Below are positions 22,612 through 32,400 of a stretch of 34,291 bases of DNA, piece by piece. The DNA comes from Motilimonas eburnea (GTDB lineage: Bacteria > Pseudomonadota > Gammaproteobacteria > Enterobacterales > CBDFNC01), in the NCBI RefSeq assembly GCF_021295345.1, contig NZ_JAIMJB010000032.1, positions 1 to 34,291 on the forward strand. Reading direction: 5' to 3'. The first letter of the stretch is position 1; the number at the start of each line of letters is the position of its first letter. A program made the translations under genes and the position numbers. Under the pieces are notes generated by a model. It worked only from the letters and a program-made list of their open reading frames with translations. It ran no database searches and had not been told where the DNA came from.

Positions 22612-24606
22612 ATGAAGTCGTTCCAACTCGAATCCGCATTTAAGCCAAGTGGCGATCAGCCACAGGCCATTAAAACGCTGGTTGAAGGCTTTGATGACGG
22701 GTTAGCTCACCAAGTGCTGCTTGGGGTGACGGGCTCAGGCAAAACCTTTACCGTAGCGAATTTAATCACCGAGCTAAATCGCCCGACCATCGTCATGGCG
22801 CCTAATAAAACCTTAGCCGCTCAGTTATACGGTGAAATGAAAGAGTTCTTTCCGAATAACGCAGTGGAATATTTTGTTTCTTATTATGATTATTACCAGC
22901 CGGAAGCCTATGTGCCCAGTACCGACACTTTTATCGACAAGGATGCCTCGGTTAACGATCATATCGAGCAGATGCGTTTATCGGCAACGAAAGCGTTAAT
23001 GGAGCGCCGTGATGTCATCATAGTTGCCTCTGTCTCGGCTATCTATGGTTTGGGCGATCCTCAGTCATACTTATCTATGATGCTGCATCTAACCACAGGT
23101 GATATTGTCGACCAGCGCGATATTTTACGCCGCCTTGCAGAGATCCAATATACCCGTAATGACATGGCATTCAGTCGCGGTACGTTTCGCGTACGCGGTG
23201 AAGTCATCGATATTTTTCCGGCAGAATCGGATAAACATGCGGTGCGCATTGAATTGTTTGATGGTGAAGTTGAGCGCTTAAGCCTGTTTGATCCCTTAAC
23301 CGGACAAAGCATCAATGATGTTCCTCGGATCACGGTTTACCCCAAAACACACTACGTGACGCCAAGACAAACTATTTTAGATGCCATCGAAAATATCAAG
23401 GTAGAGCTAGCCGAGCGTAAGCAACAATTACTTGATAATAATAAGTTAATAGAAGAGCAAAGGATCAGTCAGCGCACCCAATACGATATTGAAATGATGC
23501 AGGAGTTAGGTTACTGCTCTGGCATTGAGAACTATTCACGCTATCTTTCTGGTCGCGCTCCGGGCGATGCGCCGCCTACCTTGATCGATTATCTACCAGC
23601 CGATGGCTTAATGATCATCGATGAAAGCCATGTAACCGTGCCGCAAATCGGCGCCATGTTTAAAGGTGACCGGTCACGTAAGGAAACCTTGGTTGAATAT
23701 GGTTTTCGACTTCCCTCAGCATTAGATAACCGCCCCCTTAAATTCGACGAATTTGAGCGTATTGCGCCGCAAACCTTGTACGTTTCCGCCACGCCTGGGC
23801 CTTACGAACTAGAGCAAACCAATGGCGAGTATACCGAGCAAATCATTCGTCCAACCGGGTTACTCGATCCCGAAATAGAAGTACGCCCAGTCGCAACTCA
23901 AGTGGATGATTTACTGTCAGAAATTAGAATTAGAACAGCTAAAAATGAACGGGTGCTGGCAACCACATTAACCAAGCGTATGGCCGAGGACTTATCCGAG
24001 TATTTAAGCGATCATGGCGTTAAGGTGCGTTATCTACATTCCGATATCGACACCGTTGAACGGATGGAGATTATTCGTGATTTACGTTTAGGCGAGTTTG
24101 ATGTGTTGGTTGGGATAAACTTGTTGCGTGAAGGCTTAGATATGCCTGAGGTGTCCTTGGTGGCCATTTTAGATGCTGACAAAGAAGGGTTTTTACGCTC
24201 TGAGCGTTCCTTGATCCAAACCATAGGTCGCGCCGCGCGTAATGTGAAAGGTAAAGCGATTTTGTATGCAGATACGGTAACCAAGTCAATGCGTAAAGCC
24301 ATCGACGTGACCGAGCGTCGCCGAGAGCTGCAGCATCAGTTTAACCTTGATAATGGCATTACGCCAAAAGGGGTGAGCAAGGCGATCTTAGATATCATGG
24401 CGCTGGGCACAGGCAACAGCAAGGTCAGTAAGGTGGCAGAGCCTAAGGCAAGCTATGGCAAGCTTGATTCACAAACCTTATTGAAACAAATTGCGGATTG
24501 TGAGGCGAAAATGTTCGAACACGCTAAAAACTTAGAGTTTGAACAAGCCGCAGCGATGCGTGATGAAGTGGCCAGCCTGCAACAGCAGTTGATCACCTTG
24601 AGCTAG
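22612..24606 (+). CDS. uvrB: UvrABC excinuclease subunit B
   Basis: The central damage-verifying helicase-like subunit of nucleotide excision repair, 664 residues (E. coli 673). The Walker A loop GVTGSGKT ends at Lys44-Thr45, the damage-probing beta-hairpin [12 protein letters not shown] lies near 92-103, the DESHVT box near 337, and the helicase motif TIGRAARN near 540. The C-terminal UVR domain ([20 protein letters not shown]) that binds UvrC is complete. ATG 22612 follows AAGGAGT at ideal spacing. It stands alone with a 1-kb regulatory gap upstream. Confidence 0.98.
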   Translation: MKSFQLESAFKPSGDQPQAIKTLVEGFDDGLAHQVLLGVTGSGKTFTVANLITELNRPTIVMAPNKTLAAQLYGEMKEFFPNNAVEYFVSYYDYYQPEAYVPSTDTFIDKDASVNDHIEQMRLSATKALMERRDVIIVASVSAIYGLGDPQSYLSMMLHLTTGDIVDQRDILRRLAEIQYTRNDMAFSRGTFRVRGEVIDIFPAESDKHAVRIELFDGEVERLSLFDPLTGQSINDVPRITVYPKTHYVTPRQTILDAIENIKVELAERKQQLLDNNKLIEEQRISQRTQYDIEMMQELGYCSGIENYSRYLSGRAPGDAPPTLIDYLPADGLMIIDESHVTVPQIGAMFKGDRSRKETLVEYGFRLPSALDNRPLKFDEFERIAPQTLYVSATPGPYELEQTNGEYTEQIIRPTGLLDPEIEVRPVATQVDDLLSEIRIRTAKNERVLATTLTKRMAEDLSEYLSDHGVKVRYLHSDIDTVERMEIIRDLRLGEFDVLVGINLLREGLDMPEVSLVAILDADKEGFLRSERSLIQTIGRAARNVKGKAILYADTVTKSMRKAIDVTERRRELQHQFNLDNGITPKGVSKAILDIMALGTGNSKVSKVAEPKASYGKLDSQTLLKQIADCEAKMFEHAKNLEFEQAAAMRDEVASLQQQLITLS

Positions 24607-24639
24607 CGGGGTTAAGCAGAGAGAAAACGTGATAGCCAA

Positions 24640-24717
24640 TTAACTATTGGGTTCAAACTTTGTGCTCTGTGCCATTCGCCAGCGATAGAGAAAAGTTAAC
24701 GTCATGAGGATTAACAT
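24640..24717 (-). CDS. Possible 25-residue hydrophobic peptide overlapping the 43-residue gene
   Basis: The reading frame starts at an ATG that overlaps the stop of the upstream 43-codon gene (ATGTTAA) and encodes MLILMTLTFLYRWRMAQS plus a short polar tail. The stop-start overlap and the hydrophobic-basic character resemble coupled small membrane peptides. It has no own ribosome site and could be chance. Confidence 0.25.
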   Translation of the reverse strand: MLILMTLTFLYRWRMAQSTKFEPNS

Positions 24718-24842
24718 GATTTTACCTGCTCACGTTGGCGTTTGATTTCAGCTAGTAATTGGGTAAATTCTGCCATGGTCATCGAAGGTAATGTGATGCG
24801 CTTAAGTGACTTGTCAAATACGCTAATGATTTTTTCAGCCAT
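24711..24842 (-). CDS. Small 43-residue protein of unknown function
   Basis: A short gene in the 447-base gap between uvrB and the DUF3297 gene. It reads MAEKIISVFDKSLKRITLPS, then MTMAEFTQLLAEIKRQREQ and a KSC-type end. An AGAGGTAAGC ribosome site lies just upstream of ATG 24842, and codon choice fits the core genome. The sequence looks like a short strand or turn followed by one long amphipathic helix, plausible as a small regulatory or adaptor protein. No family recognised. It converges on uvrB and diverges from the DUF3297 gene. Bases 24843-25054 hold presumably the two divergent promoters, with nothing else clear. Confidence 0.6.
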   Translation of the reverse strand: MAEKIISVFDKSLKRITLPSMTMAEFTQLLAEIKRQREQVKSC

Positions 24843-25054
24843 GATGCTTACCTCTGTTGTTTAACTAAGTTCAGTATGTCATGGCGAAACTGAATACATA
24901 ATTAACACATACCCCGATTTTGCTGTTTTTTTATACGGGTTTTCACTTATTTGCGGGGTCAGAGCGAATCAAAACAGAGAAACAATTTGATGATTGAGGC
25001 CGCTGATGAGTTTGACTACAATGGAGCACTTTTTGAAGTTAATGGTTAAAAAAT

Positions 25055-25297
25055 ATGAGCGAAAACAAACCTGAATTACCCGATCGCCTATCGGCAAACC
25101 CACGTAGCCCGTTCCACGTAGAAGCAATTTTCGAATTTGATATCGGTATCAAGCTAAACGGTAAAGAGCGTTTCGATGTTGAAGAGTACTGCATCAGTGA
25201 AGGTTGGGTGATGGTGCCATCACCAAAAGCTCTTGATCGTCGTGGTCAGCCGCTCTTGATTAAATTAAAAGGCGCAGTTGAAGCGTATTACTGTTAA
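25055..25297 (+). CDS. DUF3297 family protein
   Basis: An 80-residue cytoplasmic protein matching DUF3297 from memory: LPDRLSANPRSPFH at the start, GIGI/KLNGKER-like middle (here GIKLNGKERFDVEEYCISEG), then WVMVPSPKALDRRGQPLLIK and a short tail. The function of the family is unknown. ATG 25055 has no clear ribosome site; a 22-codon frame starting near 24992-25006 with GAGG upstream overlaps it, so translation may be coupled, or initiation may depend on the AT-rich leader. A strong terminator follows 20 bases after the stop. Confidence 0.9.
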   Translation: MSENKPELPDRLSANPRSPFHVEAIFEFDIGIKLNGKERFDVEEYCISEGWVMVPSPKALDRRGQPLLIKLKGAVEAYYC

Positions 25298-25316
25298 TAC
25301 CTAGCTAGATTTAAAT

Positions 25317-25345
25317 AAAAAACGCGCCTTAGTAGCGCGTTTTTT
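25317..25345. terminator. Intrinsic terminator after the DUF3297 gene
   Basis: AAAAAACGCGC (25317-25327) pairs with GCGCGTTTTTT (25335-25345), seven-base loop. A-run and T-run on both sides make it bidirectional, so it also serves tpiA on the - strand. Confidence 0.93.
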
Positions 25346-25362
25346 ATTGTTCAATTTTTGTC

Positions 25363-25434
25363 GTAGGAGCGACATTTATATCGCGAAATGGCATACACAG
25401 GGCTTACTGTCCGTGCTTTAAAAACCGCTCCTAC
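25363..25434. repeat. Inverted pair of REP-like elements
   Basis: GTAGGAGCGACATTTATA then TCGCGAA (25363-25387) has the GTAGGAGCG head and small GCGA/TCGC stem of REP sequences known from Pseudomonas and relatives. A second head lies inverted at 25426-25434 (CGCTCCTAC), giving a 9-bp inverted repeat around about 54 bases. This BIME/REPIN-like pair fills the gap between two converging genes, a usual location. Such elements are moved by RAYT (TnpA-REP) proteins, none of which is in the window. Confidence 0.65.
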
Positions 25435-25443
25435 CATGCAAAA

Positions 25444-26199
25444 TTAAGCTTTTGCTGCTTCGATGATTGCAGTGAAGTCAGCCACTTTTAGAGAAGCGCC
25501 GCCTACTAGGCCACCGTCGATATCTGGTTGTGCAAATAGGTCAGCTGCTGTAGCTGGGCCTACTGAGCCACCGTAAAGAATTTGTACTTTAGCAGCAACG
25601 TTAGCATCTTGCGCTGCAAGCCATTGACGGATGTGAGCGTGAACTTCTTGAGCTTGCTCTTTAGTCGCTACTTTACCAGTACCGATAGCCCATACTGGCT
25701 CGTATGCGATTACTGAGTTTTCTAGTGCAGCAACACCGTGCGCAGCGATAACCGCAGCAAGTTGCGTTTCAACAACTGAGTTAGTTTTATCAGCTTCACG
25801 CTCTTCTAATGTTTCACCGATACATAGAACAGGTACTAGGCCGTTGTCTTGGATCACTTTGAATTTAGCTGCAACAACTTCGTCGGTTTCGTTGTGTAGG
25901 GTACGACGCTCGCTGTGGCCAACTAGGCTGTACTTAGCACCGAATTCTTTAACCATCACGGCAGACGTTTCGCCAGTGAATGCGCCAGCTACGTTTAGGT
26001 CACAGTTTTGTGCACCAAAGTTGATCGCACCGTCTTTAGTTAGCTCTTCAGTTAGGCCTAGGAAAATAGCTGGCGGACATACTGCTACTTCTACACCGTT
26101 GGCATTAGCTGCAGGGCCAGCTAGGCCGTTAAGTAGTTCAGCCACAGAAGCTTTAGTGCCGTTTAGTTTCCAGTTACCCATAACTAGAGGTGTTCTCAT
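25444..26199 (-). CDS. tpiA: Triosephosphate isomerase
   Basis: A 251-residue glycolytic enzyme interconverting dihydroxyacetone phosphate and glyceraldehyde 3-phosphate. Active-site parts are all present: NWKLNG (Lys11), SLVGHSERR (catalytic His), IAYEPVWAIGTGK (catalytic Glu and the mobile loop) and ILYGGSVGP plus DGGLVGGASL for phosphate binding. It resembles the E. coli/Vibrio type (MRxPLVMGNWKLNG). ATG 26199 is chosen because TGGAG lies eight bases upstream and MRTPLVMG is the family start; ATG 26205 or 26223 would add a few residues. Codon use is strongly biased, as in highly expressed genes. Converges on the DUF3297 gene. Confidence 0.97.
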   Translation of the reverse strand: MRTPLVMGNWKLNGTKASVAELLNGLAGPAANANGVEVAVCPPAIFLGLTEELTKDGAINFGAQNCDLNVAGAFTGETSAVMVKEFGAKYSLVGHSERRTLHNETDEVVAAKFKVIQDNGLVPVLCIGETLEEREADKTNSVVETQLAAVIAAHGVAALENSVIAYEPVWAIGTGKVATKEQAQEVHAHIRQWLAAQDANVAAKVQILYGGSVGPATAADLFAQPDIDGGLVGGASLKVADFTAIIEAAKA

Positions 26200-26353
26200 G
26201 TCCATTTCTCCAATGATATTCAAATGAATGTTATTAAAAATTTTTACTGGGCTCGATTATAAAAAGCCCCTAGGGTGATAAGTAGTGATTTGAACAAATA
26301 AATGTGTAATAAATTTTCATAATTGCCGTAAATGTGATCTGCATCACTTTTCA

Positions 26354-27112
26354 TCATGTCATTTGTCGTAATTTTGCCCACCACATGCCGATATATTCGT
26401 GCATGGCCACCTCCGAGCGGTACAAATAATAGGCTGAAGGTATCTGGCGGTTTAATGGCTCTGGCTGAGTAGAATTGCGCTGATGGTAACTGGCTGGCGC
26501 CGCAATCGGGCTGACTTGGTGAACATCAAACAAGGCTTTAGCCCTTGGCATATGGGTGGCCGATGTCACCAGCGCGGCGGTTTTACCTGCCATGAGTTTG
26601 GCCATTTCAGCCGCTTCTTGGGGAGTATCTAGGGTGTTATCCAAACGTATGATTTTCTGCTCGGGCACACCATAAGTGATGGCAAGGGTTCCCATTAATT
26701 GCGCGTGTGACTGGGAATCACCAAACCCTGAGCCAGAGACCACCCAAGTCGCATTGGGGTTAGCGCGCCAAATCCGAAAGGCTTCACTAAAGCGCGATAG
26801 GGCGGTAGCGCTAAGTTGCCCAGTGATGGCGAGGTCGGGATCCGCTAAGCCATAGGAGCCCAGCACCAAAATCATATCAACAGGCTGCTCGGTATTAAAC
26901 GCGGGATATTGACGTTCTAGATTGGCAACTAAATAACCACTGACAGGCTCACTGGCAAATAAGGTGATACAAACTAATCCACTAGCCGCAACAAATTTGC
27001 CCAGCTTTTGTTTACGAGTAAATAGCAGTAGCAGTAAGCCAAGGGTGATCAAGGTTAACGAAAAAGGCACGGGTTTAACCAATCCACCTAGCCACTTTTT
27101 GAGCAAAAACAC
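26354..27112 (-). CDS. elyC: ElyC-like YdcF/DUF218 envelope protein
   Basis: A 252-residue inner-membrane protein with two N-terminal membrane helices (about residues 10-27 and 36-53) and a DUF218 domain: DMILVLGSYGLADPD, FRIWRANPNATWVVSGSG, TPQEAAEMAKLM and ALVTSATHMPRAKALF. E. coli ElyC (YcbC), next to the muk genes there too, affects peptidoglycan and the undecaprenyl carrier lipid; the same role is likely here. The frame is open to TTG 27142, but GTG 27112 is better, since CGGAG lies eight bases upstream and the protein then starts MFLLKKWLGGLV like E. coli ElyC. It is divergent from mukF. Confidence 0.88.
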   Translation of the reverse strand: MFLLKKWLGGLVKPVPFSLTLITLGLLLLLFTRKQKLGKFVAASGLVCITLFASEPVSGYLVANLERQYPAFNTEQPVDMILVLGSYGLADPDLAITGQLSATALSRFSEAFRIWRANPNATWVVSGSGFGDSQSHAQLMGTLAITYGVPEQKIIRLDNTLDTPQEAAEMAKLMAGKTAALVTSATHMPRAKALFDVHQVSPIAAPASYHQRNSTQPEPLNRQIPSAYYLYRSEVAMHEYIGMWWAKLRQMT

Positions 27113-27285
27113 AGCAATATCTCCGTTTGCGAAATTGCGCAAATTTTACCAGTTTTCTCCGCGCTTGGCTTGTGCCAGAATAGCCAGCTTATTTTTGCCT
27201 TTTGATTGATATTCGCGTCATATTTGAACGCCAATCTATCTAAGGCATAACACCATATTTCACCTCAGTGATGTATAGGACTTAG

Positions 27286-28644
27286 ATGGCCAGTAAAAAC
27301 ACCACAGACGCACAGAAAAACCTGCCTGAGTTGGTAGGATGGGTCAAAGATCAAGGGTTTAACTTGAATTTGTCCTCGGACAGACTCGCCTTTTTGATTG
27401 CGGTCTCTGTGATTGCCGAGCAAGAAGTGGGCGCCGAGTTAACCGAAGCCCAGCTCCATGATGCGTTTCGCCTTGTTAGCGATATCTTCTCGCAAGTGGA
27501 TGAAACCCAAACCGAGCGAGCCAACAACGCCATCAACGACTTTTGTCGTCAGCAATTGTTTAACCGCTTTGGTGCTGACACGGTTGATACGGCCAGCTTG
27601 TATCGTTTAACGCCTCTGGCGCTGGGGATAGTGAATTTCTACGCGCAGCAAAAAACCTATTCCAACGTTAAATTGTCTATTTTGTTGACCCAAGTGGCAG
27701 CGGAAATAGAAAAGGTTTATCAAGCGGCGCAAGCCGGTGGCGATGAGGGCTATTGGGATGAAGCGGTTTACAGCGTACTGAAATACTCGGTAGAAGATAT
27801 TTTCGAGCGCATCGATTTAACCCAGCGTGCCATGGACAGTCAGCAGCAAAATGCCAAAGACGATATCGCTAAGCTATTGCATCAAAACTGGAGTCAGGCC
27901 ATTAGCGCGTGTGAGCAACTATTGGCAGAAACCAGTAGCCACTTGCGAGAGCTGCAAGACACCTTGACCTCGGCGGGCGATAAATTACAAGCGGGCCTAC
28001 TTAATATTCAAGAAACCGTGCATGGTAATGCCGATCATGAGCATATCGCCACCTTAGTGTTTAATTTACAAGCGCGCCTTGATGGCATTATCGCCTGGGG
28101 CCAGCAATCCATCGATCTCTGGACCCGCTACGATCGCCATGTGCACAAGTTTATCCGCACCGCTATCGACATGGATAAAAACCGCGCCTTTAGCCAGCGT
28201 CTGCGCGAATCGGTGCAAAACTTCAGCGAACATAATTGGCACTTAGTGATTGCCGACGAAGCGAGGCTACTTGAGCTCAGAGATGAAACCTTAAGTTTCC
28301 GTGATGAGAACGTCACCGGCGATATGCCCGACGAGATGGAATACCAAGATCTGGTGGATATCCAAAATGAAGTGGCGGCAAGGGTCGAAAGCTATCTAGC
28401 CGAATTTAAGCAAAATCAACAGCCTCTTGAGTTGGCGACGGTTCTGCGTGAATTTTTGGCCGATTACCCCAGTGTGCAGCACTTTGATATTGCTCGCTTA
28501 GTCATAGATGAAGCTTGTAAGTTGGGCCTTGCCAGTGCCGAAGTCAAATTTACTGGCCAACAAGCGCCGTGGCGGCCCATTAATGAAACCGGAGCTAAGG
28601 TGCAAGCCCATAACATTGACACCTACGACAGCCTGCCCCAATAG
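27286..28644 (+). CDS. mukF: MukF, kleisin subunit of the MukBEF condensin
   Basis: A 452-residue kleisin (E. coli 440). It starts with the N-terminal winged-helix dimerisation domain (LPELVGWVKDQGFNLNLS, then DRLAFLIAVSVIAEQEVGAE), has a helical middle region, and ends with the C-terminal winged helix that binds the MukB head (PLELATVLREFLADYPSVQH). MukF bridges two MukB heads and recruits MukE. First gene of mukFEB; ATG 27286 has only a weak ribosome site, TAGGAC. There is no cmoM (smtA) gene between elyC and mukF as in E. coli. Confidence 0.96.
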   Translation: MASKNTTDAQKNLPELVGWVKDQGFNLNLSSDRLAFLIAVSVIAEQEVGAELTEAQLHDAFRLVSDIFSQVDETQTERANNAINDFCRQQLFNRFGADTVDTASLYRLTPLALGIVNFYAQQKTYSNVKLSILLTQVAAEIEKVYQAAQAGGDEGYWDEAVYSVLKYSVEDIFERIDLTQRAMDSQQQNAKDDIAKLLHQNWSQAISACEQLLAETSSHLRELQDTLTSAGDKLQAGLLNIQETVHGNADHEHIATLVFNLQARLDGIIAWGQQSIDLWTRYDRHVHKFIRTAIDMDKNRAFSQRLRESVQNFSEHNWHLVIADEARLLELRDETLSFRDENVTGDMPDEMEYQDLVDIQNEVAARVESYLAEFKQNQQPLELATVLREFLADYPSVQHFDIARLVIDEACKLGLASAEVKFTGQQAPWRPINETGAKVQAHNIDTYDSLPQ

Positions 28645-28694
28645 GGCGATTGAAATTTTTACTTTTTGCCCGTATCGGCAGGAGTTAGCAAAAC

Positions 28695-29423
28695 ATGCAA
28701 TTAACTGACTTAAACGACAGTAACGACAATTACCTTTCAGTTGAGTTAGCCCGTGCCGTGGCCAACCCGCTGTTTCCACAAATTGATGCGCAATTACGCA
28801 GTGGTCGCCATATCAGCAGTGATGATTTTCAGGCCCATTCTTACTTGGCTGATGCTTATGAGGCGCTGGATCAATTTTACCGCCGTTATCAGGTAGAGCT
28901 GATCAAAGCGCCGGAAGGCTTTTTCTACCTAAGACCCAAGTCTAACGCCTTGTTGGGCCGCAGCATGCTGTCTGAATTAGATATGCTGGTCGGTAAGGTT
29001 TTGTGTTACATGTACTTAAGCCCAGAGCGCTTGGCCAACGAAGGCGTATTTACCTTAACCGAGTTGCTGGAAGAGCTAAGCAACCTAGCCGATGAAACCC
29101 AGCTACTGCGCATGGTGAATCAGCGCAGTGGTGGTTCGGATTTAGACAAGCAAAAATTAAAAGATCGCGTAAAAGGCTGTTTACGTCGTTTTCGCCGTCT
29201 TGGCATGTTGACCTTAATTGGTGGTGTCGACAAATTTACACTAAACGAAGCGGTATTTCGTTTTGGCGCCGATGTGCGCACCGATGAAGATCCTCGCGAA
29301 GTGCAAATGCGCTTAATTCGCGATGGTGAGGCGATTGTCCATGATGATGATCTGCCGACAGATGAAAAGCTGCAACAAAACGACGACGAAGAGACTGAAG
29401 AACAACTAGGGCTAGAGGTGTAA
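28695..29423 (+). CDS. mukE: MukE, KITE subunit of the MukBEF condensin
   Basis: A 242-residue tandem winged-helix (KITE) protein that binds MukF and DNA. Family marks are [60 protein letters not shown] and [20 protein letters not shown], followed by an acidic tail ([13 protein letters not shown]). CAGGAG lies eight bases before ATG 28695. It follows mukF by 50 bases and precedes mukB by two. Confidence 0.96.
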   Translation: MQLTDLNDSNDNYLSVELARAVANPLFPQIDAQLRSGRHISSDDFQAHSYLADAYEALDQFYRRYQVELIKAPEGFFYLRPKSNALLGRSMLSELDMLVGKVLCYMYLSPERLANEGVFTLTELLEELSNLADETQLLRMVNQRSGGSDLDKQKLKDRVKGCLRRFRRLGMLTLIGGVDKFTLNEAVFRFGADVRTDEDPREVQMRLIRDGEAIVHDDDLPTDEKLQQNDDEETEEQLGLEV

Positions 29424-29425
29424 CC

Positions 29426-32400
29426 ATGGCAAATCGCGGCAAATTTATCTCTTTAACCATGGTCAACTGGAATGGTTTTTTCGCCAGAACCTTCGAGTTA
29501 GATCAACTGGTCACCACCTTGTCGGGCGGAAACGGGGCGGGTAAATCCACCACCATGGCGGCTTTTATTACCGCTATGATCCCCGACCAAACCTTGTTGC
29601 ATTTTCGTAACACCACCGAAGCGGGTAGCTCTAATGCATCACGCGATAAGGGCTTGTACGGTAAGCTAAAAGCCGGTCCGTGTTATAGCTTATTGCAGGT
29701 TAGAAACTCATACGATCAACTGATTTGGTTAGGGGTTCACCTAGAGCAAATCGCTGGGCGTGATAAAAAAGTAAACATCACGCCGTTTGCGCTAACAGAT
29801 TTACCTGAAGACGTTAAGCCGACCGAGCTGTTACTGGAATCCTTAAGCCAAGGCCAATCTCGGGTGCGCCAATTTAGCGAGCTGCGCGCCGCGGCGGCAG
29901 AGTTTGGTGGCGTGCGCGTGACCAAGTACAACTCCATCACCGAATATCATAACTTTATGTTTGATATTGGCGTGATCCCGAAAAAAATGCGCGACCAAAA
30001 AGATCGCAGCAAGCTATACCGCTTGATTGAAGCCTCCTTATACGGCGGTATTTCCAGCACCATTACCCGCTCGTTGCGCGACTATTTGTTACCTGAAAAC
30101 AGTGGTATACGCAAAGCCTTCCAAGACATGGAAGCCGCGATCAAAGAAAACCGTCACACCCTAGAGCGGATCAAACAAACCCAGTCTGATCGTGACTTGT
30201 TTAAAAACCTGATCACGGAAACCACCCACTATGTGGCGGCGGAATACGTGCGTTTAGGCAGTCAGCGACAAGCCTACTCAGAGCAAGCATTGGCGCAGCG
30301 TGCCAAGTTGCAAGCCACGCAAAAGCTATTAAAAGAAGAGCAAGGCCGCATTGTTTACTTGCAACACGAGCTAGACAAGTTAACCCAGCGCGAAGGCATG
30401 TTAGAGCAAGAATTAGAGCTGGCCAGCGACATGCTGCAAAAAGTACTGCAAGCTGTTGCCCTGCAATCAAAAATCACCCAGTACCAAGGTGAAATCGACA
30501 TCACCTTAGCGCAATTGGAAGAGCAGCAAGAAAAGCTCGAACAAGCGAACATCTTGTTTCTTGAAAGCGAAACCGCCAAGCTTGGTGCCGAAGCGGAAGT
30601 GGACTCACTGAAAACCCAGCTAAGTGACTATCAACAAGCGCTGGATATTCAGCAAACCCGCGCCATTCAATACAAGCAAGCGGTTGCGGCCCTAGAGCAA
30701 GCTAAAATCAGCGCCCAAGCGCCAGATTTAGTGCCAGAGCTCGCGGCTGACAAATTAGCCTTGTTCAAAGCTGAGCAAGAAGAGCTGACTCATCAAGTGC
30801 TGGCCGCTAAACACAGTTTAGAAATGGCCAACGCAGCACTGGAAAAATTTGAAAAGGCCCTCGGCTTTTTAAGCCAAATTGAGCAAGTTACCTCGCGCCA
30901 ACAAGCCCATGGTCAAGCCAAGCAAGTACTGGCGCAAGAGCAAAGCTACTTAGGCGTAGTGCAACGTAAAACCGAGATAGAGCGCAGCTTGCAAGATGCG
31001 CAGCGCCAACATCAACAGCAGCAGCAGTTAAACAGTTGGCTGGCCGATTATGCTGGCCAAACCAATGTGACTATCAGCCAAGGCGAGCAAGTGGCCGAGC
31101 AACAAGAGTTGGCATTGGTGGAGCAAGAAACCCTAGCCGCTCAACAAGCCGAGCTAGCCGATGTACTGGCGACCAATAAAGAAAAACTCGCGTCATTAAA
31201 TGCCAGTAATCAGCGCTTAACTCAATTTGCGCCTAAATGGCTGGTGGCACAGGCGGAAAAAGAAAAGCTAGAGCAAGCTTCAGAGCAAACCCTAGACGAT
31301 GCCAGCAGCGTCAGTGCCACCATGCAGCAAACCTTGCAACAAGAGCAAGCCCTTAAGCAACGTAAAGAGCAGTTAAACCAAGAGAAAACCCAGCTTGAGC
31401 AGCAAATTCGCCGCTTACAAAATGCCGGTGGTGAAACCGACGAAACCTTGGGCAGCATAGCGCTCGATCTAGGCGGGGTGCTATTAAGTGATGTGTATGA
31501 CGATATCACCTTAGAAGAAGCGCCTTATTTCTCAGCCCTTTATGGTCCGGCGCGTTACGGCGTGGTGGTGCGAGATCTCGACCTTGCCATTGAAAAACTG
31601 GCGACCATCAGCAACTGCCCAGAAGATTTATATCTGATCCAAGGCGATCCCGATGCCTTTGATGAAGCCCTATTTAATGCCACCGAGCTAGGCGACGCCG
31701 TATTGGTGCGTGAAGGGGCGCGTCAAGTGCGTTACTCGCCGCTGCCGAAAACGCCCTTGTTTGGCCGCGCTGCCCGTGAGGCACGTATTGCCGAGCTAGA
31801 CAAGGCACGCGATGGCTTGATTGAAGAATTTGGCACGGTTTCATTTGAGCAGCAAAAGAAATTACGCCTGTATAATCAGTTTAACGACTTTATTGCCGCA
31901 CACTTGTCTGTGGTGTTTGAAAGCGATCCGCAAGTGCAATTGGCCGAAAATAAACAAGCCATTAAACACATTGAGCAACAAACCCAAACCGCGCAGCAGC
32001 AGCAGGGCCAATTGCAGCAAGGCCTTAAAGCCCTTAAACAGCAGCTGCAACTGCTCGATAAAATTGAGCCATTAGCCTATTTGATTGGCGACGCTAGCAT
32101 TGCCACGCGTTTAGAGCAGGCGCAGCAAGCCGCCAATGAATTAAAGCAAGCCAATCAGTTCTTAGTGCAGCACAAGAGCGCATTAGCGGGCCTAGCTAAA
32201 GAAGTTGATTACTTACAATACGATCCACAAGATATTGATTTGCTAAAAGCAGCCCTTGAGCAAGTGGAAGCTCAGCTGACCGCGAAAAAGCGTCAATGTT
32301 ATGATTTAGAGCAAGTGCAAGCGCGCTTAGCCCACTTTGGTTATGCCGATGCCCAAGCCTTGCTGGATCAAACCAGTCAAATCAACGATGAGCTAAAAGC

